Source: a bacterium SCSIO 12741 (lineage in GTDB: Bacteria > Bacteroidota > Bacteroidia > Flavobacteriales_G > Salibacteraceae). Taken from it: a DNA stretch of 64,000 nt. The position numbers and the translations under genes are program-made. The notes beneath the pieces were generated by a model. The model did no database searches. It worked only from the letters and a program-made list of their open reading frames with translations, and was not told the DNA's origin. Below are positions 6,791 to 17,853 of this stretch, piece after piece; position 1 is the first letter of the stretch, and every line of letters starts with the position of its first letter. The stretch is taken from assembly GCA_024398055.1 (NCBI GenBank), contig CP073749.1:2790594-2854593 (forward strand), given 5' to 3'.

Positions 6791-9076
6791 ATGATTAATA
6801 CCGCTCGGATATTAGCCTTCTTTGTGATTTTGATGTCCTTTCTGACTGCTCAGGGACAGATGGACAGGTATATGGTGGAAGGCGATATGAAGGATGGATT
6901 TGAAGATATGTCCACGGCCTTCGTAATTGTATACTCTGGAGGACAAAAAATAAAACGGGCCGAGTCCAATTCTTCGGGCAAGTTCAGTTTTGAATTGGAT
7001 TTTGGACGAGACTACATTCTTGAGTTTCGCAAACAGCATTACGCTACAAAAAGAGTCCAGGTTTTTCTGAAGAACGTAACCCCTGAAATGGTAGATATCG
7101 GGTGCAAGCCCAAACCCATGCAGGTTTCCATGATTCAAAAGGTGGAAGGAATTGACTATTCTCCCCTCGATGAGCCAGTAGGAAAGATCTTCTACGATCC
7201 GGATATCCAATGTTTTGATTGGGATGCAGACTATTCCTTAAGAGTAATGGAGCAAATTGCTCAGCTGCAGGATGAGTTGGATGAAAAGAAGCGGGAATAT
7301 GAGCGCAGCACAGCTGCCGCTGATAAGGCTTTATCCAAAGGAGATTTTGCCACTGCTAAAGCAAGTATTGCATCTGCCGAGAGTGTATTTCCTAATGACA
7401 GCAAAATTCAGGAGCTCAAGAAAAAACTCGAAGAAGAAGAGAGACATGCCGCAGACGAAGAAGCTCGCTTAAAAGCCGAAGCCGAAGAAAAGGCCAAAAA
7501 AGAGCAGTTTGATGCCTTGATGGATGAAGGGGACAAAGCATTGAAAGCAGGTAGCTATGATGAAGCTAAAAGCAAGTACGAAGCAGCTGCTGTAATCCTA
7601 CCTGCCAATACTGCTGTTAAAACCAAAATCCAAGTAGTAGAAGATACCAAGGCCAAGAAAAAGGCGGAGGCAGATGCTAAGAAGAAGGCCGAAGAAGAAG
7701 CTGCTGCTAAAGCTGCGGCCGAGGCTGAAGCGAAGAAAAAAGCCGAAGAGGAAGCGGCCGCCCAAAAAGCCGCTGAGGAAGAAGCGAAAAAGAAAGCTGC
7801 CGAAGAGGCTGCCGCTGCTAAGGCTGCCGAAGAGGAAGCAAAGCAGAAAGCAGCTGTAGAAGCCGCCGCAGTTAAGGCGGCCGAAGAAGAGGCTAAACAG
7901 AAAGCTGCTGATGAAGCTGCTGCTGCCAAGGCTGCCGAAGAGGCTGCTGAAGAAGAAGCGAAGAAAAAGGCTGCTGAAGAAGCGGCTGCCGCGAAAGCCG
8001 CCGAAGCCGAGGCTAAAGCCAAGGCCAAGGAAGATGCCAAAGCTCAAAAAGCAGCCGAGGCGGCCGCTGAGGAGCAGAAAAAAGCAGAACAAGAAGCAGC
8101 CGATCAAAAAGCTGCGGAAGCCGCTGCTGCGGAAAAAGCCGCTAATGAAGCCACTGCGGCCGCAGAAAAAGCGGAAAAAGAAGAAGCTGAAAAGAAAGCT
8201 GCCGCTGAGGCCGCTGCAGCCAAGGAAGCTGAGAAAAAAGCAGCCCAGGATGCAAAAGCTGATGCTGCCGCCCAAAAAGAAGCTGAAAAGGCCAAAGAAA
8301 AAGAGTTAGCTGCGGCCGCTACCGCTGAGAAGGAAGCGGCTAAGAAAAAGGCTGCCGAAGAGGCTGAGGCCAAGAAAAAGGCGGAAGAAGAAGCCGCTGC
8401 CAAGGCCAAAGAAACGGAGAAGAAGGAGGCAGAAAAGAAGAAAGAACCAGAGAAGAAGACAAGTCCAAAGGTGACTACACCAAAACCGGGTCCTGCCGTA
8501 GCTGCTACTGGAGCCGTTGCAGCGGCTGCAAGTTCTGGCGAAAAGGAAGAAAAGAAAGAAGAGGTAAAGGAAGAAGTTAAGGAAACACCTAAACCTGAGC
8601 CTAAGGAAGAAAAGACTACTCCACCTCCAGTTAAGAAAGAAACCCCGGCTCCAAAACCGAAGCCTACTCTCCATACTTCGGCCAAAAAACTAAAGCCCAA
8701 GGATAAACATGCTGATCTCCATGCCAAGTTGGATCAGGCCGCGATGAATCAAACAAACAAGACTTCAAGTATCCAGGAACACCACGAGTGGAATATGAAG
8801 GATCCGAATGTTCACGGTGAGATCGCGACGGAATATCCAGAAGGGGTTACGGAAGAGGTCTATATGCAAGGCAAAAAGGAAATCACCGAAAGGGTAGTGG
8901 TAAAAGAAGGTCATGGTGATATTTTCTGGAAGGTGCGCCACCCATGGGGAGGAGTTTACTACTTCAAAAACAACGTAACCATCTCTGCCGTAGAATTCGA
9001 ATTAGGTACCACCCTTAAAGACGAAGACGGAAACATCATACCACCCTACCACATTGACCGGGTTTCGGATCATTGA
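6791..9076 (+). CDS. Secreted Ala/Glu/Lys-rich long-helix protein, TolA-like
   Basis: 761 residues. Signal peptide (about 1-22, ending AQGQ); a beta-rich domain (about 25-100) like small carboxypeptidase-regulatory/CnaB folds; two TPR-like hairpins (about 175-215 and 235-280, each with an ALxxGxxxxA pattern). Next comes about 270 residues (286-555) almost entirely of A, E and K in short KKAEEEAAAKA-type units, expected to form one long single helix or coiled coil. A Pro/Lys linker resembling TonB (about 560-640) leads to a globular C-terminal domain (about 650-761) with FWKVRHPWGGVYYFKNN. The design resembles periplasm-spanning TolA/TonB proteins, but there is no N-terminal membrane anchor beyond the signal peptide. 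Function unknown. Reverse-strand frames across 7555-8727 are composition artefacts. Confidence 0.85.
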   Translation: MINTARILAFFVILMSFLTAQGQMDRYMVEGDMKDGFEDMSTAFVIVYSGGQKIKRAESNSSGKFSFELDFGRDYILEFRKQHYATKRVQVFLKNVTPEMVDIGCKPKPMQVSMIQKVEGIDYSPLDEPVGKIFYDPDIQCFDWDADYSLRVMEQIAQLQDELDEKKREYERSTAAADKALSKGDFATAKASIASAESVFPNDSKIQELKKKLEEEERHAADEEARLKAEAEEKAKKEQFDALMDEGDKALKAGSYDEAKSKYEAAAVILPANTAVKTKIQVVEDTKAKKKAEADAKKKAEEEAAAKAAAEAEAKKKAEEEAAAQKAAEEEAKKKAAEEAAAAKAAEEEAKQKAAVEAAAVKAAEEEAKQKAADEAAAAKAAEEAAEEEAKKKAAEEAAAAKAAEAEAKAKAKEDAKAQKAAEAAAEEQKKAEQEAADQKAAEAAAAEKAANEATAAAEKAEKEEAEKKAAAEAAAAKEAEKKAAQDAKADAAAQKEAEKAKEKELAAAATAEKEAAKKKAAEEAEAKKKAEEEAAAKAKETEKKEAEKKKEPEKKTSPKVTTPKPGPAVAATGAVAAAASSGEKEEKKEEVKEEVKETPKPEPKEEKTTPPPVKKETPAPKPKPTLHTSAKKLKPKDKHADLHAKLDQAAMNQTNKTSSIQEHHEWNMKDPNVHGEIATEYPEGVTEEVYMQGKKEITERVVVKEGHGDIFWKVRHPWGGVYYFKNNVTISAVEFELGTTLKDEDGNIIPPYHIDRVSDH

Positions 9077-9154
9077 GCGATGTTCAATATTCAGGCTCAA
9101 TTTTCAATTCCCAAAATTAAAGAACTCCGAAGATTCAAGATTGATGATTCAAAT

Positions 9155-9403
9155 TTAAGACTCATCCTTCGGCGGCACCGGATCATACCCACTCGTACCC
9201 CAGGGATTGCAGCGAACGATGCGCTTGAGTCCCAGCCAGGGTCCTTTTAATGGGCCATGCACTTGAATAGCTTCGTAGGTGTAGTTTGAGCAGGTGGGCG
9301 TGTGGCGACAGTTGGACCCGAGATATGGCGAAATAGCCCCCTGATAAATACGAATCAGTATTAAAAGAGGGAACGCAAGAATCCGTTGAAGTGTCTTATT
9401 CAA
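9155..9403 (-). CDS. yidD: Membrane protein insertion efficiency factor YidD
   Basis: 82 residues from a TTG start at 9403, the usual size for YidD. Family motifs are present: [20 protein letters not shown], then [11 protein letters not shown] near the C-terminus, including the conserved Cys residues. YidD is a small amphipathic inner-membrane-associated protein that assists YidC-dependent insertion. The frame is open further upstream, but that part lies inside dcd and does not resemble the family; the TTG overlaps the dcd stop region by 8 bases, so the short form is preferred. It is the last gene of folE-cysS-dcd-yidD. Confidence 0.9.
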   Translation of the reverse strand: MNKTLQRILAFPLLILIRIYQGAISPYLGSNCRHTPTCSNYTYEAIQVHGPLKGPWLGLKRIVRCNPWGTSGYDPVPPKDES

Positions 9404-9914
9404 AATCTTTGTACAACAAACTGGGCTGTACTTCTGTGTTGTTTTGGTATTTACCGCTTTTATAGGGAGCGTAATCGCCTTCGATACTGTGGTAGTATAC
9501 CTGGCAAACTTCAACGCCCGGATAAATTTTAATCGGCTCGATACAGTGGATTTCTAATGTCCAGTATCCCGCAAAACCTACATCACCAAATCCTGCGGTT
9601 ACGTGAACGTATAGCCCTAAACGACCGATACTTGAACGGCCTTCCAGCATAGGAACCAAATTCTCAGTTCGGGTATACTCGATGGTTCTACCGAGGTACA
9701 ATTTACCTGGCTGAAGAACGAGGCCATCTTCAGGAATGATCAATTCTTTGGTTGCATTTGGACTTTTCATATCCAAAACGTCCGTATCATACACCAAAAG
9801 ACGATCGTGTAAGCGAAGGTTGTAACTATTGGGGTTAAGCTGTTCTTCCCGGTAAGGCTCAATAAAAATGTTTTGGCCTAATTGGTTCTGTATTTCTTTT
9901 CCTGATAGTATCAT
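9396..9914 (-). CDS. dcd: dCTP deaminase (possibly dUMP-forming)
   Basis: 172 residues. The trimeric dUTPase/deaminase fold is recognisable from [10 protein letters not shown] (91-100), [13 protein letters not shown] (104-116) and the catalytic Glu in WTLEIHC (Glu 121). The enzyme deaminates dCTP in the dTTP supply pathway. The AGFxDxGFxG sequence is closer to bifunctional dCTP deaminase/dUTPases (Methanocaldococcus and Mycobacterium type) than to the E. coli monofunctional enzyme, so direct production of dUMP is possible. It starts 3 bases after the cysS stop and overlaps yidD. Confidence 0.93.
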   Translation of the reverse strand: MILSGKEIQNQLGQNIFIEPYREEQLNPNSYNLRLHDRLLVYDTDVLDMKSPNATKELIIPEDGLVLQPGKLYLGRTIEYTRTENLVPMLEGRSSIGRLGLYVHVTAGFGDVGFAGYWTLEIHCIEPIKIYPGVEVCQVYYHSIEGDYAPYKSGKYQNNTEVQPSLLYKDFE

Positions 9915-9917
9915 AAA

Positions 9918-11426
9918 TCAATCTTCAAGGGTATAGGAAGTGCCTTCTTTTCCATCTTTCAAAACGATTCCGGCCTCTTTCAATCGATCCCGGATTTCGT
10001 CGGATAGGGCCCAATCTTTGTCTTGACGAGCTTGATTGCGCAATTGAATCAAAACATCCATAGCTGCATCCATGGCACCACTATCATCGCTTGAGCTTTC
10101 ATCGCTCAATCCCAAAACATCGCGGATGATGGCAAGGAATAAATTCCGAACCTCGTTCCAGGTGGTTTCAGAAATATTACGGATATCGGCTTGTCCGTTG
10201 GCGTATGAGTTGATCCATCCGCCAATTTCAAACAAGGTCGCAATCGTTTTTGGGGTATTGAAGTCAGAACCCATGTGCTCGAACAATTGCTCGCTCAACG
10301 CTTTGAACTCCTCGTCTTTGGATTCATCTTGTGCAGCTCCACCAGGGTGATTCAGTTTGCCTGCAGCGTTCACCATTCCAGTCAACTTCTTAAATCCTTT
10401 TTCAGCTGCCTGGAGCGCTTCATTGGAAAAATCAAGAGTACTGCTGTAATGGGTCTGAAGCATAAAGAAACGCACAGACATTGGAGAATATCCTTTGTCT
10501 AAAACTTCATGATCACCGGAAAACAGTTCATGAGGCAGGAAGGAGTTACCCAAAGACTTGCTCATTTTCGTGCCATTAACGGTGAGCATGTTTCCATGAA
10601 GCCAATACTTCACGGGTTCCTTGTCATGACTGGCCTTGCATTGTGCAATTTCACATTCGTGGTGTGGGAATTTTAGATCCATTCCTCCTCCGTGAATATC
10701 AAATTGATCGCCCAAGTATTTTGAACTCATTACGGAACACTCCAAGTGCCAACCTGGAAAACCATCGCTCCAGGGAGAAGGCCATCTCATGATGTGTTCA
10801 GGAGATGCTTTTTTCCAAAGTGCAAAATCAAGAGGGCTGCGCTTGTCGCTCTGTCCATCAAGTTCGCGGGAATTGGATTGTAACTCGTCTATTTTTCTTC
10901 CGGATAGTTCTCCGTAAGGTTCATTCTCATTGTACTTCTCCACATCGAAGTATACCGAACCATTCACTTCATAAGCCAATCCCTTGTCCAAAATGGATTG
11001 AATCATTTGAATTTGTTCTACGATGTGACCCGTAGCCGTCGGTTCAATGCTGGGTGGAAGAATATTGAAATCACGCATGACGTCGTGAAATCCATTCGTG
11101 TACTTCTGCACGATTTCCATTGGCTCCAGGTTTTCCAACTTGGCTCGCTTGGCGATTTTGTCTTCTCCCTCATCAATGTCGTCAACCAGGTGACCCACAT
11201 CGGTGATGTTGCGAACGTAGCGGACCTTATAGCCTAAGAAGGTTAGGTACCGATACACCACGTCAAAACTCATAAAGGTTCGGACATTTCCCAAGTGGAC
11301 GTCGCTGTAAACCGTTGGTCCACAGACATACATGCCTACTCGGCCTGGATGAATGGTTTCAAATTTTTCCAGTTTTTTCCCCAGGGAATTTTGGACCTTA
11401 AGGGGAAACTTTTCGTACAGTTTCAT
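9918..11426 (-). CDS. cysS: Cysteinyl-tRNA synthetase
   Basis: 502 residues, a class I aminoacyl-tRNA synthetase of normal length. The zinc/active-site Cys 35 is in YVCGPTVY; the HIGH-type motif is HLGN (44-47); further zinc ligands are in WHLECSVMS and HHECEIAQ; the KMSKS motif is GTKMSKSLGN near residue 286. A DALR-type helical domain and a short C-terminal region follow. It charges tRNA-Cys in the cytoplasm. It lies 13 bases after folE and 3 bases before dcd, in one minus-strand operon. Confidence 0.98.
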   Translation of the reverse strand: MKLYEKFPLKVQNSLGKKLEKFETIHPGRVGMYVCGPTVYSDVHLGNVRTFMSFDVVYRYLTFLGYKVRYVRNITDVGHLVDDIDEGEDKIAKRAKLENLEPMEIVQKYTNGFHDVMRDFNILPPSIEPTATGHIVEQIQMIQSILDKGLAYEVNGSVYFDVEKYNENEPYGELSGRKIDELQSNSRELDGQSDKRSPLDFALWKKASPEHIMRWPSPWSDGFPGWHLECSVMSSKYLGDQFDIHGGGMDLKFPHHECEIAQCKASHDKEPVKYWLHGNMLTVNGTKMSKSLGNSFLPHELFSGDHEVLDKGYSPMSVRFFMLQTHYSSTLDFSNEALQAAEKGFKKLTGMVNAAGKLNHPGGAAQDESKDEEFKALSEQLFEHMGSDFNTPKTIATLFEIGGWINSYANGQADIRNISETTWNEVRNLFLAIIRDVLGLSDESSSDDSGAMDAAMDVLIQLRNQARQDKDWALSDEIRDRLKEAGIVLKDGKEGTSYTLED

Positions 11427-11439
11427 GTTGGTAAATCTA

Positions 11440-12138
11440 TTACTCTTCCAGCTTCATCTGGATGTAATCGAGGAATTCTTTTTTGACCGCTGGATCTTTG
11501 AATTTTCCGCCGTATTCCGCGGTGACGGTGCTGCTGTTAATGTCGCGGATACCTCTGGAGTTCACACAAAGGTGTTTGGCATCAATAACGCAAGCAATAT
11601 CATCCGTTTTAAGTTCTCGCTGCAGGTGTTTTACCACTTGAATGGTAAGACGCTCCTGAACCTGAGGTCTTTTGGCGTAGTAATCCACAATTCGGTTGAG
11701 TTTAGACAAACCGATAACACGACCAGAAGAAATGTAGGCAACATGGGCTTTACCCACGATAGGTAGGAAGTGATGCTCACAAGTAGAGTAGAGTACAATA
11801 TTCTTCTCTACCAGCATCTCGCTGTATTTGTACTTGTTTTCGAAGGTAGAAGCTTTAGGCTCCTCTTCAGGAAGAAGACCTCCGAAAATCTCATTGACAA
11901 ACATTTTGGCAACCCGGCGCGGAGTTCCACGAAGGCTGTCATCGGTCATATCCAAACCAAGGGTGTACATGATTTTGGCGAAATCCGCTTCAATGGAGCG
12001 AATTTTATCCTCTTTGCTCATTTCGAAAGCATCATCCCGTAAAGGAGTATCCGGATTTTGAGAGAGGTGATTATCACCAATAATGTCAATGTCCAACTGC
12101 TCTAAATCGTTCGCCTGACCGTTTTTTTCCTCTTTCAT
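11440..12138 (-). CDS. folE: GTP cyclohydrolase I
   Basis: 232 residues. It converts GTP to 7,8-dihydroneopterin triphosphate, the first step of folate/pterin synthesis. The zinc ligands are visible as Cys 120 and His 123 (STCEHHF) and Cys 191 (KHLCVNSRG), with the same 68-residue spacing between His and the second Cys as in E. coli FolE. The first 40 residues are an acidic extension poorly conserved in the family. First gene of the folE-cysS-dcd-yidD group, with a plausible promoter 84 bases upstream. Confidence 0.97.
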   Translation of the reverse strand: MKEEKNGQANDLEQLDIDIIGDNHLSQNPDTPLRDDAFEMSKEDKIRSIEADFAKIMYTLGLDMTDDSLRGTPRRVAKMFVNEIFGGLLPEEEPKASTFENKYKYSEMLVEKNIVLYSTCEHHFLPIVGKAHVAYISSGRVIGLSKLNRIVDYYAKRPQVQERLTIQVVKHLQRELKTDDIACVIDAKHLCVNSRGIRDINSSTVTAEYGGKFKDPAVKKEFLDYIQMKLEE

Positions 12139-12221
12139 AATTATTCCCTCTGGTGTTAAACTGTGATGACCCGTTAGACAACTTGCGGATCAAATGGTTT
12201 ATCACCGAAATTAGATCGGTG

Positions 12222-12229
12222 CAAATATA
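12222..12229 (-). promoter_or_regulatory. -7 box upstream of folE
   Basis: TATATTTG on the minus strand exactly matches TAnnTTTG. The 215-base gap between folE and the divergent gene at 12353 must hold promoters for both; no convincing plus-strand box was found. Confidence 0.45.
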
Positions 12230-12352
12230 CTTCTAAGAACGGAAATGGTGTTCCTACACCTTTTGGAAAGGTGATTCAGATGACAATAATTAACAACACT
12301 TAATTTGGCATTTCAATTGCAAAGGGGAGAAGGAGTACCCTTAAAATCAAGG

Positions 12353-13015
12353 ATGAGTTTAGCTCAAAAACCAATACAATCACTTTTGGTCGTAGTTCTT
12401 TTGACCTTTGCCTTTGGCTACAATTCCTGGGCCCAGGATACCGTTCGAGTGCATCTTGGGGTTCAATTTGGTGGTGCGCCCAATCTTTACAAACACTACG
12501 GAGATCGCTTACTTTCTGATCATGGTGCCAAACGAATTAGTTCGGATGAAAGTTTAAAAGCCGCCACCTCCGGTTTCTATGCAACCATTCCCTTGGCCCA
12601 ATTCTTTTCCTGGGATAAGTTCGGACTGAATTGGACTGCTGGACATGGATTTATCTACGGCAAGGAGTTGGAGTTTGAAACTCGGGAAGGTGAGCTTCGG
12701 CAGGAAAGAATAAGGGGAGTGCAAACCTATTTTGAGATCGAACCAACTTATGAGATCATATCGAGACCAAGGTTTAAAGTTATTCCTAAAGCTCAATTGG
12801 GGTATTACTTAACTCAAATTCAATCTGATTTTGAGAATGGGTTCTTCAATGAATTTGGATATGGATTTGGTGGAGTTGTTTATTTCAATTTGCCCTTCCG
12901 TACTGATTTACCAATGGACGTGGGGCTGGGCTTTAATTATTCCTGGATTGGAAAGGACCGGGTGGAAAGCTATTCCCTGAAACTAAAATTGCCGATTTAC
13001 ATTACCGCTTATTAG
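12353..13015 (+). CDS. Putative outer membrane beta-barrel protein
   Basis: 220 residues from ATG 12353. A TTG at 12305 would add 16 residues of non-signal sequence, so the ATG directly before the signal peptide (MSLAQKPIQSLLVVVLL, cleavage after SWAQ) is preferred. The mature part alternates hydrophobic and polar residues with aromatic ends (FEIEPTYEII, GFGGVVYFNLPF, DVGLGFNYSWIG), as in an 8-12 strand porin-like barrel. No specific family is recognised. A short TGCCA/TGGCA hairpin (13021-13035) follows the stop. Confidence 0.7.
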   Translation: MSLAQKPIQSLLVVVLLTFAFGYNSWAQDTVRVHLGVQFGGAPNLYKHYGDRLLSDHGAKRISSDESLKAATSGFYATIPLAQFFSWDKFGLNWTAGHGFIYGKELEFETREGELRQERIRGVQTYFEIEPTYEIISRPRFKVIPKAQLGYYLTQIQSDFENGFFNEFGYGFGGVVYFNLPFRTDLPMDVGLGFNYSWIGKDRVESYSLKLKLPIYITAY

Positions 13016-13090
13016 GAAATTGCCATCCTGTGGCATCGAGATTTTCGTAATTTTAACGCTTAAGTGCCAAACCTTTAGGTCATTGAACGT

Positions 13091-14002
13091 ATGATCTTAA
13101 TAAAGAAAATCACGATGAAAACTTATTTACCTGCCTTCTTGTTTTTTGCCCTAATCCTTCAGGGTTGTGACAAGGTGAAATTTCCCTTGGAAGATACCGC
13201 TGGAGTAGGAACCTCCTTTTCGGGTGATACGCTTTACAGCGATTCAACCTATACCCAACAGCGATTGTTGATTGAAGAATTTACAGGTCATCGTTGTTCC
13301 TGGTGTCCGGCGGGTGCCGAGAAACTAAAGGATTTGGATCAGAAGTTTCCGGGTGGTTTAGTTCTGGTTGGTATTCATGGAAGCAATTATGCTATACCCA
13401 ATGTCAAGGAAGGTTACCCGGCCGATTATCGCACGGATGCAGGTAACTATATCATAGATTACAGAGGGGTTCTTGATTTTCCTTCGGCCATGTTTAACCG
13501 GGAAGGAACAGGAAGTCAATTACGAGGCTTTTGGGATCAAACGGTCCATGATTTTATGGGCTCGGACGAACGGGAGAATCCAAAGATTCAATTGATTTTA
13601 AGAAACATTAGAAATAACCCCGATGATAAAAACAACCTTCAAGTAACCGCCATTGCGAATGAGGAATTGACCGGAGCTTATGATTTGGTGGTTTATTTAA
13701 CCGAGGATGGAATTGTATCCCCGCAATTGGATGCTCGGTTGGAGATTCAGGGATTGGATCCTAATGTCTACGAGTACACCCATAATCACGTGCTTAGAAC
13801 CTCTGTTGGTCCTGCACCAGGCAATGTCTTTATTGAAGATGGCTTGGCCTCAGGAGAACGGTTTGCGGTGAGCTACGATGTACTGGCCAAGGATCGTCAA
13901 ACAGAATGGGTGACCGAAAATCTAACGTTCGTTGCCTTTGTGATCGAAAGAAGTTCAGGGTTGGTGGTTCAGGCGGAAACCGTTCCGTTCACCAAAAATT
14001 AA
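13091..14002 (+). CDS. Omp28-related lipoprotein with thioredoxin-like CxxC
   Basis: 303 residues from ATG 13091; a second ATG at 13115 (MKTYLPAF) is an equally good start. The signal peptide ends in lipobox LILQGC (Cys 26). A thioredoxin-fold region follows, with EEFTGHRCSWCPAG (Cys 69, Cys 72), the hallmark of the Porphyromonas Omp28-like family, then a beta-rich C-terminal half. It is probably an envelope redox-active lipoprotein; in the family the CxxC is conserved but the substrate is unknown. A -7-like box TAATTTTA lies at 13048-13055. The stop overlaps that of the convergent DinB gene by 4 bases. Confidence 0.88.
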   Translation: MILIKKITMKTYLPAFLFFALILQGCDKVKFPLEDTAGVGTSFSGDTLYSDSTYTQQRLLIEEFTGHRCSWCPAGAEKLKDLDQKFPGGLVLVGIHGSNYAIPNVKEGYPADYRTDAGNYIIDYRGVLDFPSAMFNREGTGSQLRGFWDQTVHDFMGSDERENPKIQLILRNIRNNPDDKNNLQVTAIANEELTGAYDLVVYLTEDGIVSPQLDARLEIQGLDPNVYEYTHNHVLRTSVGPAPGNVFIEDGLASGERFAVSYDVLAKDRQTEWVTENLTFVAFVIERSSGLVVQAETVPFTKN

Positions 14003-14490
14003 CTTTTTAAGACTCGTTTCAAAAGGGCCAATTGGCCACAATGCCACATTTCATGTTTAAAATTCCAGGTTAGTGCTTCGTATTTGGTTTGGGCAAAGGG
14101 ATGTGGGAATTTTGAAGGCATCAGGGGCTGATCCAGTTCTTCGTCCTTGAGGGAGAATAAGGTTTCCCGAGCCAGTTCGTCTACAAAGTCCAGGCTTTTT
14201 CTCAATTCTTCTGGAGTAGGACCCTCGGATGCTGGTTTGCTTCCCATGGCATATAGCTGAGCATATTCTTTCAAAGGAACTTGCTCAAAAACTCGTTTGT
14301 TCAATCCTTGAACCACAATGATTCCATTGAAATTCTGACTTACGGCTAAGTGGCCAACCTGCCAGGCTACGTTCGATTCAATCACATCCGGTGTAAGGTA
14401 CCACTGATCATCTGGAATTCGCTTAATCAGGCTTTTGGTCCATTTTCGGGCGGAGGTTATTTGCTCGTCAATAAATTCGATACGAGTCAT
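13999..14490 (-). CDS. DinB family protein
   Basis: 163 residues forming a four-helix bundle of the DinB/YfiT type. The metal-binding His triad is apparent: His 47 (VGHLA), His 146 and His 150 (FKHEMWHCGQ). Members are metal-dependent enzymes, some of them thiol transferases (bacillithiol or mycothiol type), but many have no known substrate. It starts 5 bases after the GNAT gene stop, so the two are co-transcribed, probably with the zinc-ribbon gene upstream. Confidence 0.88.
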   Translation of the reverse strand: MTRIEFIDEQITSARKWTKSLIKRIPDDQWYLTPDVIESNVAWQVGHLAVSQNFNGIIVVQGLNKRVFEQVPLKEYAQLYAMGSKPASEGPTPEELRKSLDFVDELARETLFSLKDEELDQPLMPSKFPHPFAQTKYEALTWNFKHEMWHCGQLALLKRVLKS

Positions 14491-14495
14491 ATTTC

Positions 14496-14945
14496 TTAGG
14501 GTTTAATGGGTTTATTCATCAGGATCCTATCCTGGGATTTAAATCCTTGATCAAGATACAATTTGTGAGCTCGGGAATTGTGTTTTTCTACTTCGAGGTG
14601 CAGCGCTTGGATCCCCAATTCTCTGGCCTTCTTTTCGGCCCGCTCAAGCACGATCTTTCCAATTCCCTGGCCTCGGTATTCGGGTTTGAGGTACAATTCA
14701 TCAATAAAGGCATCTCGACCACCGTGTTCGAAGCTAAATCCCAAAGTGAGGATGATATACCCGGCGATTTCTTTTTGATGATTGATCAAATAGATTTTTC
14801 CCCAATCCGGATGAGCCATAAGGGATTCTATCATTTTTTCAGCTCGGGCTTTATCGAAAGGGTAGGAGTCCAGGGCATAAAAGGCCTCCATGAACGAAAG
14901 GAGGGTTGGTATTTGAGCCGAATCGAGAGGAGTGAGAAGGATCAT
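14496..14945 (-). CDS. GNAT family N-acetyltransferase
   Basis: 149 residues. The acetyl-CoA binding motif A is LKPEYRGQGIGK (near 87-98), followed by the motif B-like HLEVEKHNSRAHKLYLDQGF. Single-domain GNAT fold; the acceptor substrate cannot be read from the sequence. It lies between the zinc-ribbon gene (21 bases upstream) and dinB (5 bases downstream) on the same strand. Confidence 0.9.
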   Translation of the reverse strand: MILLTPLDSAQIPTLLSFMEAFYALDSYPFDKARAEKMIESLMAHPDWGKIYLINHQKEIAGYIILTLGFSFEHGGRDAFIDELYLKPEYRGQGIGKIVLERAEKKARELGIQALHLEVEKHNSRAHKLYLDQGFKSQDRILMNKPIKP

Positions 14946-14966
14946 CCCACTAAATTAATCCCTTAC

Positions 14967-15578
14967 CTAGCTGCCGGTGGTCGTCTGATTGTCATTTTGC
15001 CGTTTGGCCCTTTGCTCGGCTTTGCGCAATAAGGATTCGTAATACTTCACCCGATCGGGTTTTTCCCATTGCTCGTAAATGGCAATGACCTCCCGAATTT
15101 CTTCGCTGGTTAAATCTTCTGCTCCGGATTGCAAAAGATTTGATAGTCGGGTGTTGTTGTTTTTATAGGCCCGAACATCCTTACGGCAGGAAGGGCAGTT
15201 TTTAGGTTGAATGAAGTTCCAAATTTGGTACTGTTCATACCATCTTTTCTTTTCCTGTGCCGTAAATACAAAGTCGGAATTACAGGTCTCACATACCCGT
15301 GGTGAGTCGTAATAAATGAGGTGCTGGGTAAAAGCTCCCAACTGGTTGAATGGATTGGCTATTTCTGTATTCTTTCGTGAAATACAATGATCACAGGCCC
15401 ATTCAAACTCATTGGATATGAAAAATGGGTACGAATCAATTCCTAAAGCCCGGTAGTGCTTGTATTGTTTTCGATCCACCTCCTCCTGCATCTTGAGGGC
15501 GGTTTTCATATCCATTTTTTCACTGGCCGTCCCACAACTGGGACAAATGGCCGATGGTTTCTTTTTCCTCTTGGGCAT
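14967..15578 (-). CDS. Zinc-ribbon domain protein of unknown function
   Basis: 203 residues with four Cys-pair elements: CPSCG (12-16), CDHC, CETC and CPSCRK, enough for two treble-clef or ribbon zinc sites. A basic N-terminus (MPKRKKKP) and a charged C-terminal helix suggest a nucleic-acid or protein-binding role. It resembles the probable zinc-ribbon (zf-trcl) proteins of bacteria. It starts 6 bases downstream of the V-ATPase proteolipid gene, so it is probably read through from that operon, though a role in the ATPase is not implied. Confidence 0.8.
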   Translation of the reverse strand: MPKRKKKPSAICPSCGTASEKMDMKTALKMQEEVDRKQYKHYRALGIDSYPFFISNEFEWACDHCISRKNTEIANPFNQLGAFTQHLIYYDSPRVCETCNSDFVFTAQEKKRWYEQYQIWNFIQPKNCPSCRKDVRAYKNNNTRLSNLLQSGAEDLTSEEIREVIAIYEQWEKPDRVKYYESLLRKAEQRAKRQNDNQTTTGS

Positions 15579-15584
15579 CTAAAA

Positions 15585-17637
<2,053 letters not shown>

Positions 17638-17641
<4 letters not shown>

Positions 17642-17853
17642 TTCACCTGAGTGGGGGCTGGAGTCAAGGATTCGCCCAGGTGCTCGAAGAAGTTTTTGAG
17701 CGTTTGAATTTCCTTGTACTGATTCCGTACTTCGTCATCCACGTCCTGAAGCTTACGGATGTGGAACAAACCCAGGCCGCGAAGAAAGTCCATGGTCTCT
17801 TCGTGATCGCTGTGGTGAACCACCAGGTAATATTTGAGCATGGGTTCTATCAT
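17638..17853 (-). CDS. ntpI: V-type ATPase subunit I, N-terminal fragment
   Basis: 71 residues beginning MIEPMLKYYLVVHHSD, the typical subunit I N-terminus (beta-strand followed by an LRGLGLFHI helix). It stops at a TGA overlapping the start of the larger piece (TTGA). The last codons run through GCC CCC ACT. In the -1 frame the same DNA reads on into the downstream piece without a stop. The ATG overlaps the subunit D stop (ATGA). Treat as the 5' part of one gene unless sequencing confirms a genuine split. Confidence 0.85.

Noticed and set aside
7555..8727. Long reverse-strand Ala/Ser/Phe-rich frames across the A/E/K repeat region
   Set aside because: They are complements of GCT/GAA/AAG-rich codons. 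They have no start context or family resemblance and lie wholly inside a well-supported plus-strand gene.
9404..9514. 119-residue version of YidD starting at 9514
   Set aside because: The extra 37 residues lie entirely within dcd and do not resemble YidD. The 82-residue form has family length.
13021..13035. TGCCA/TGGCA hairpin after the gene at 12353 as a terminator
   Set aside because: The five-pair stem and absence of a T tract are too weak to call.
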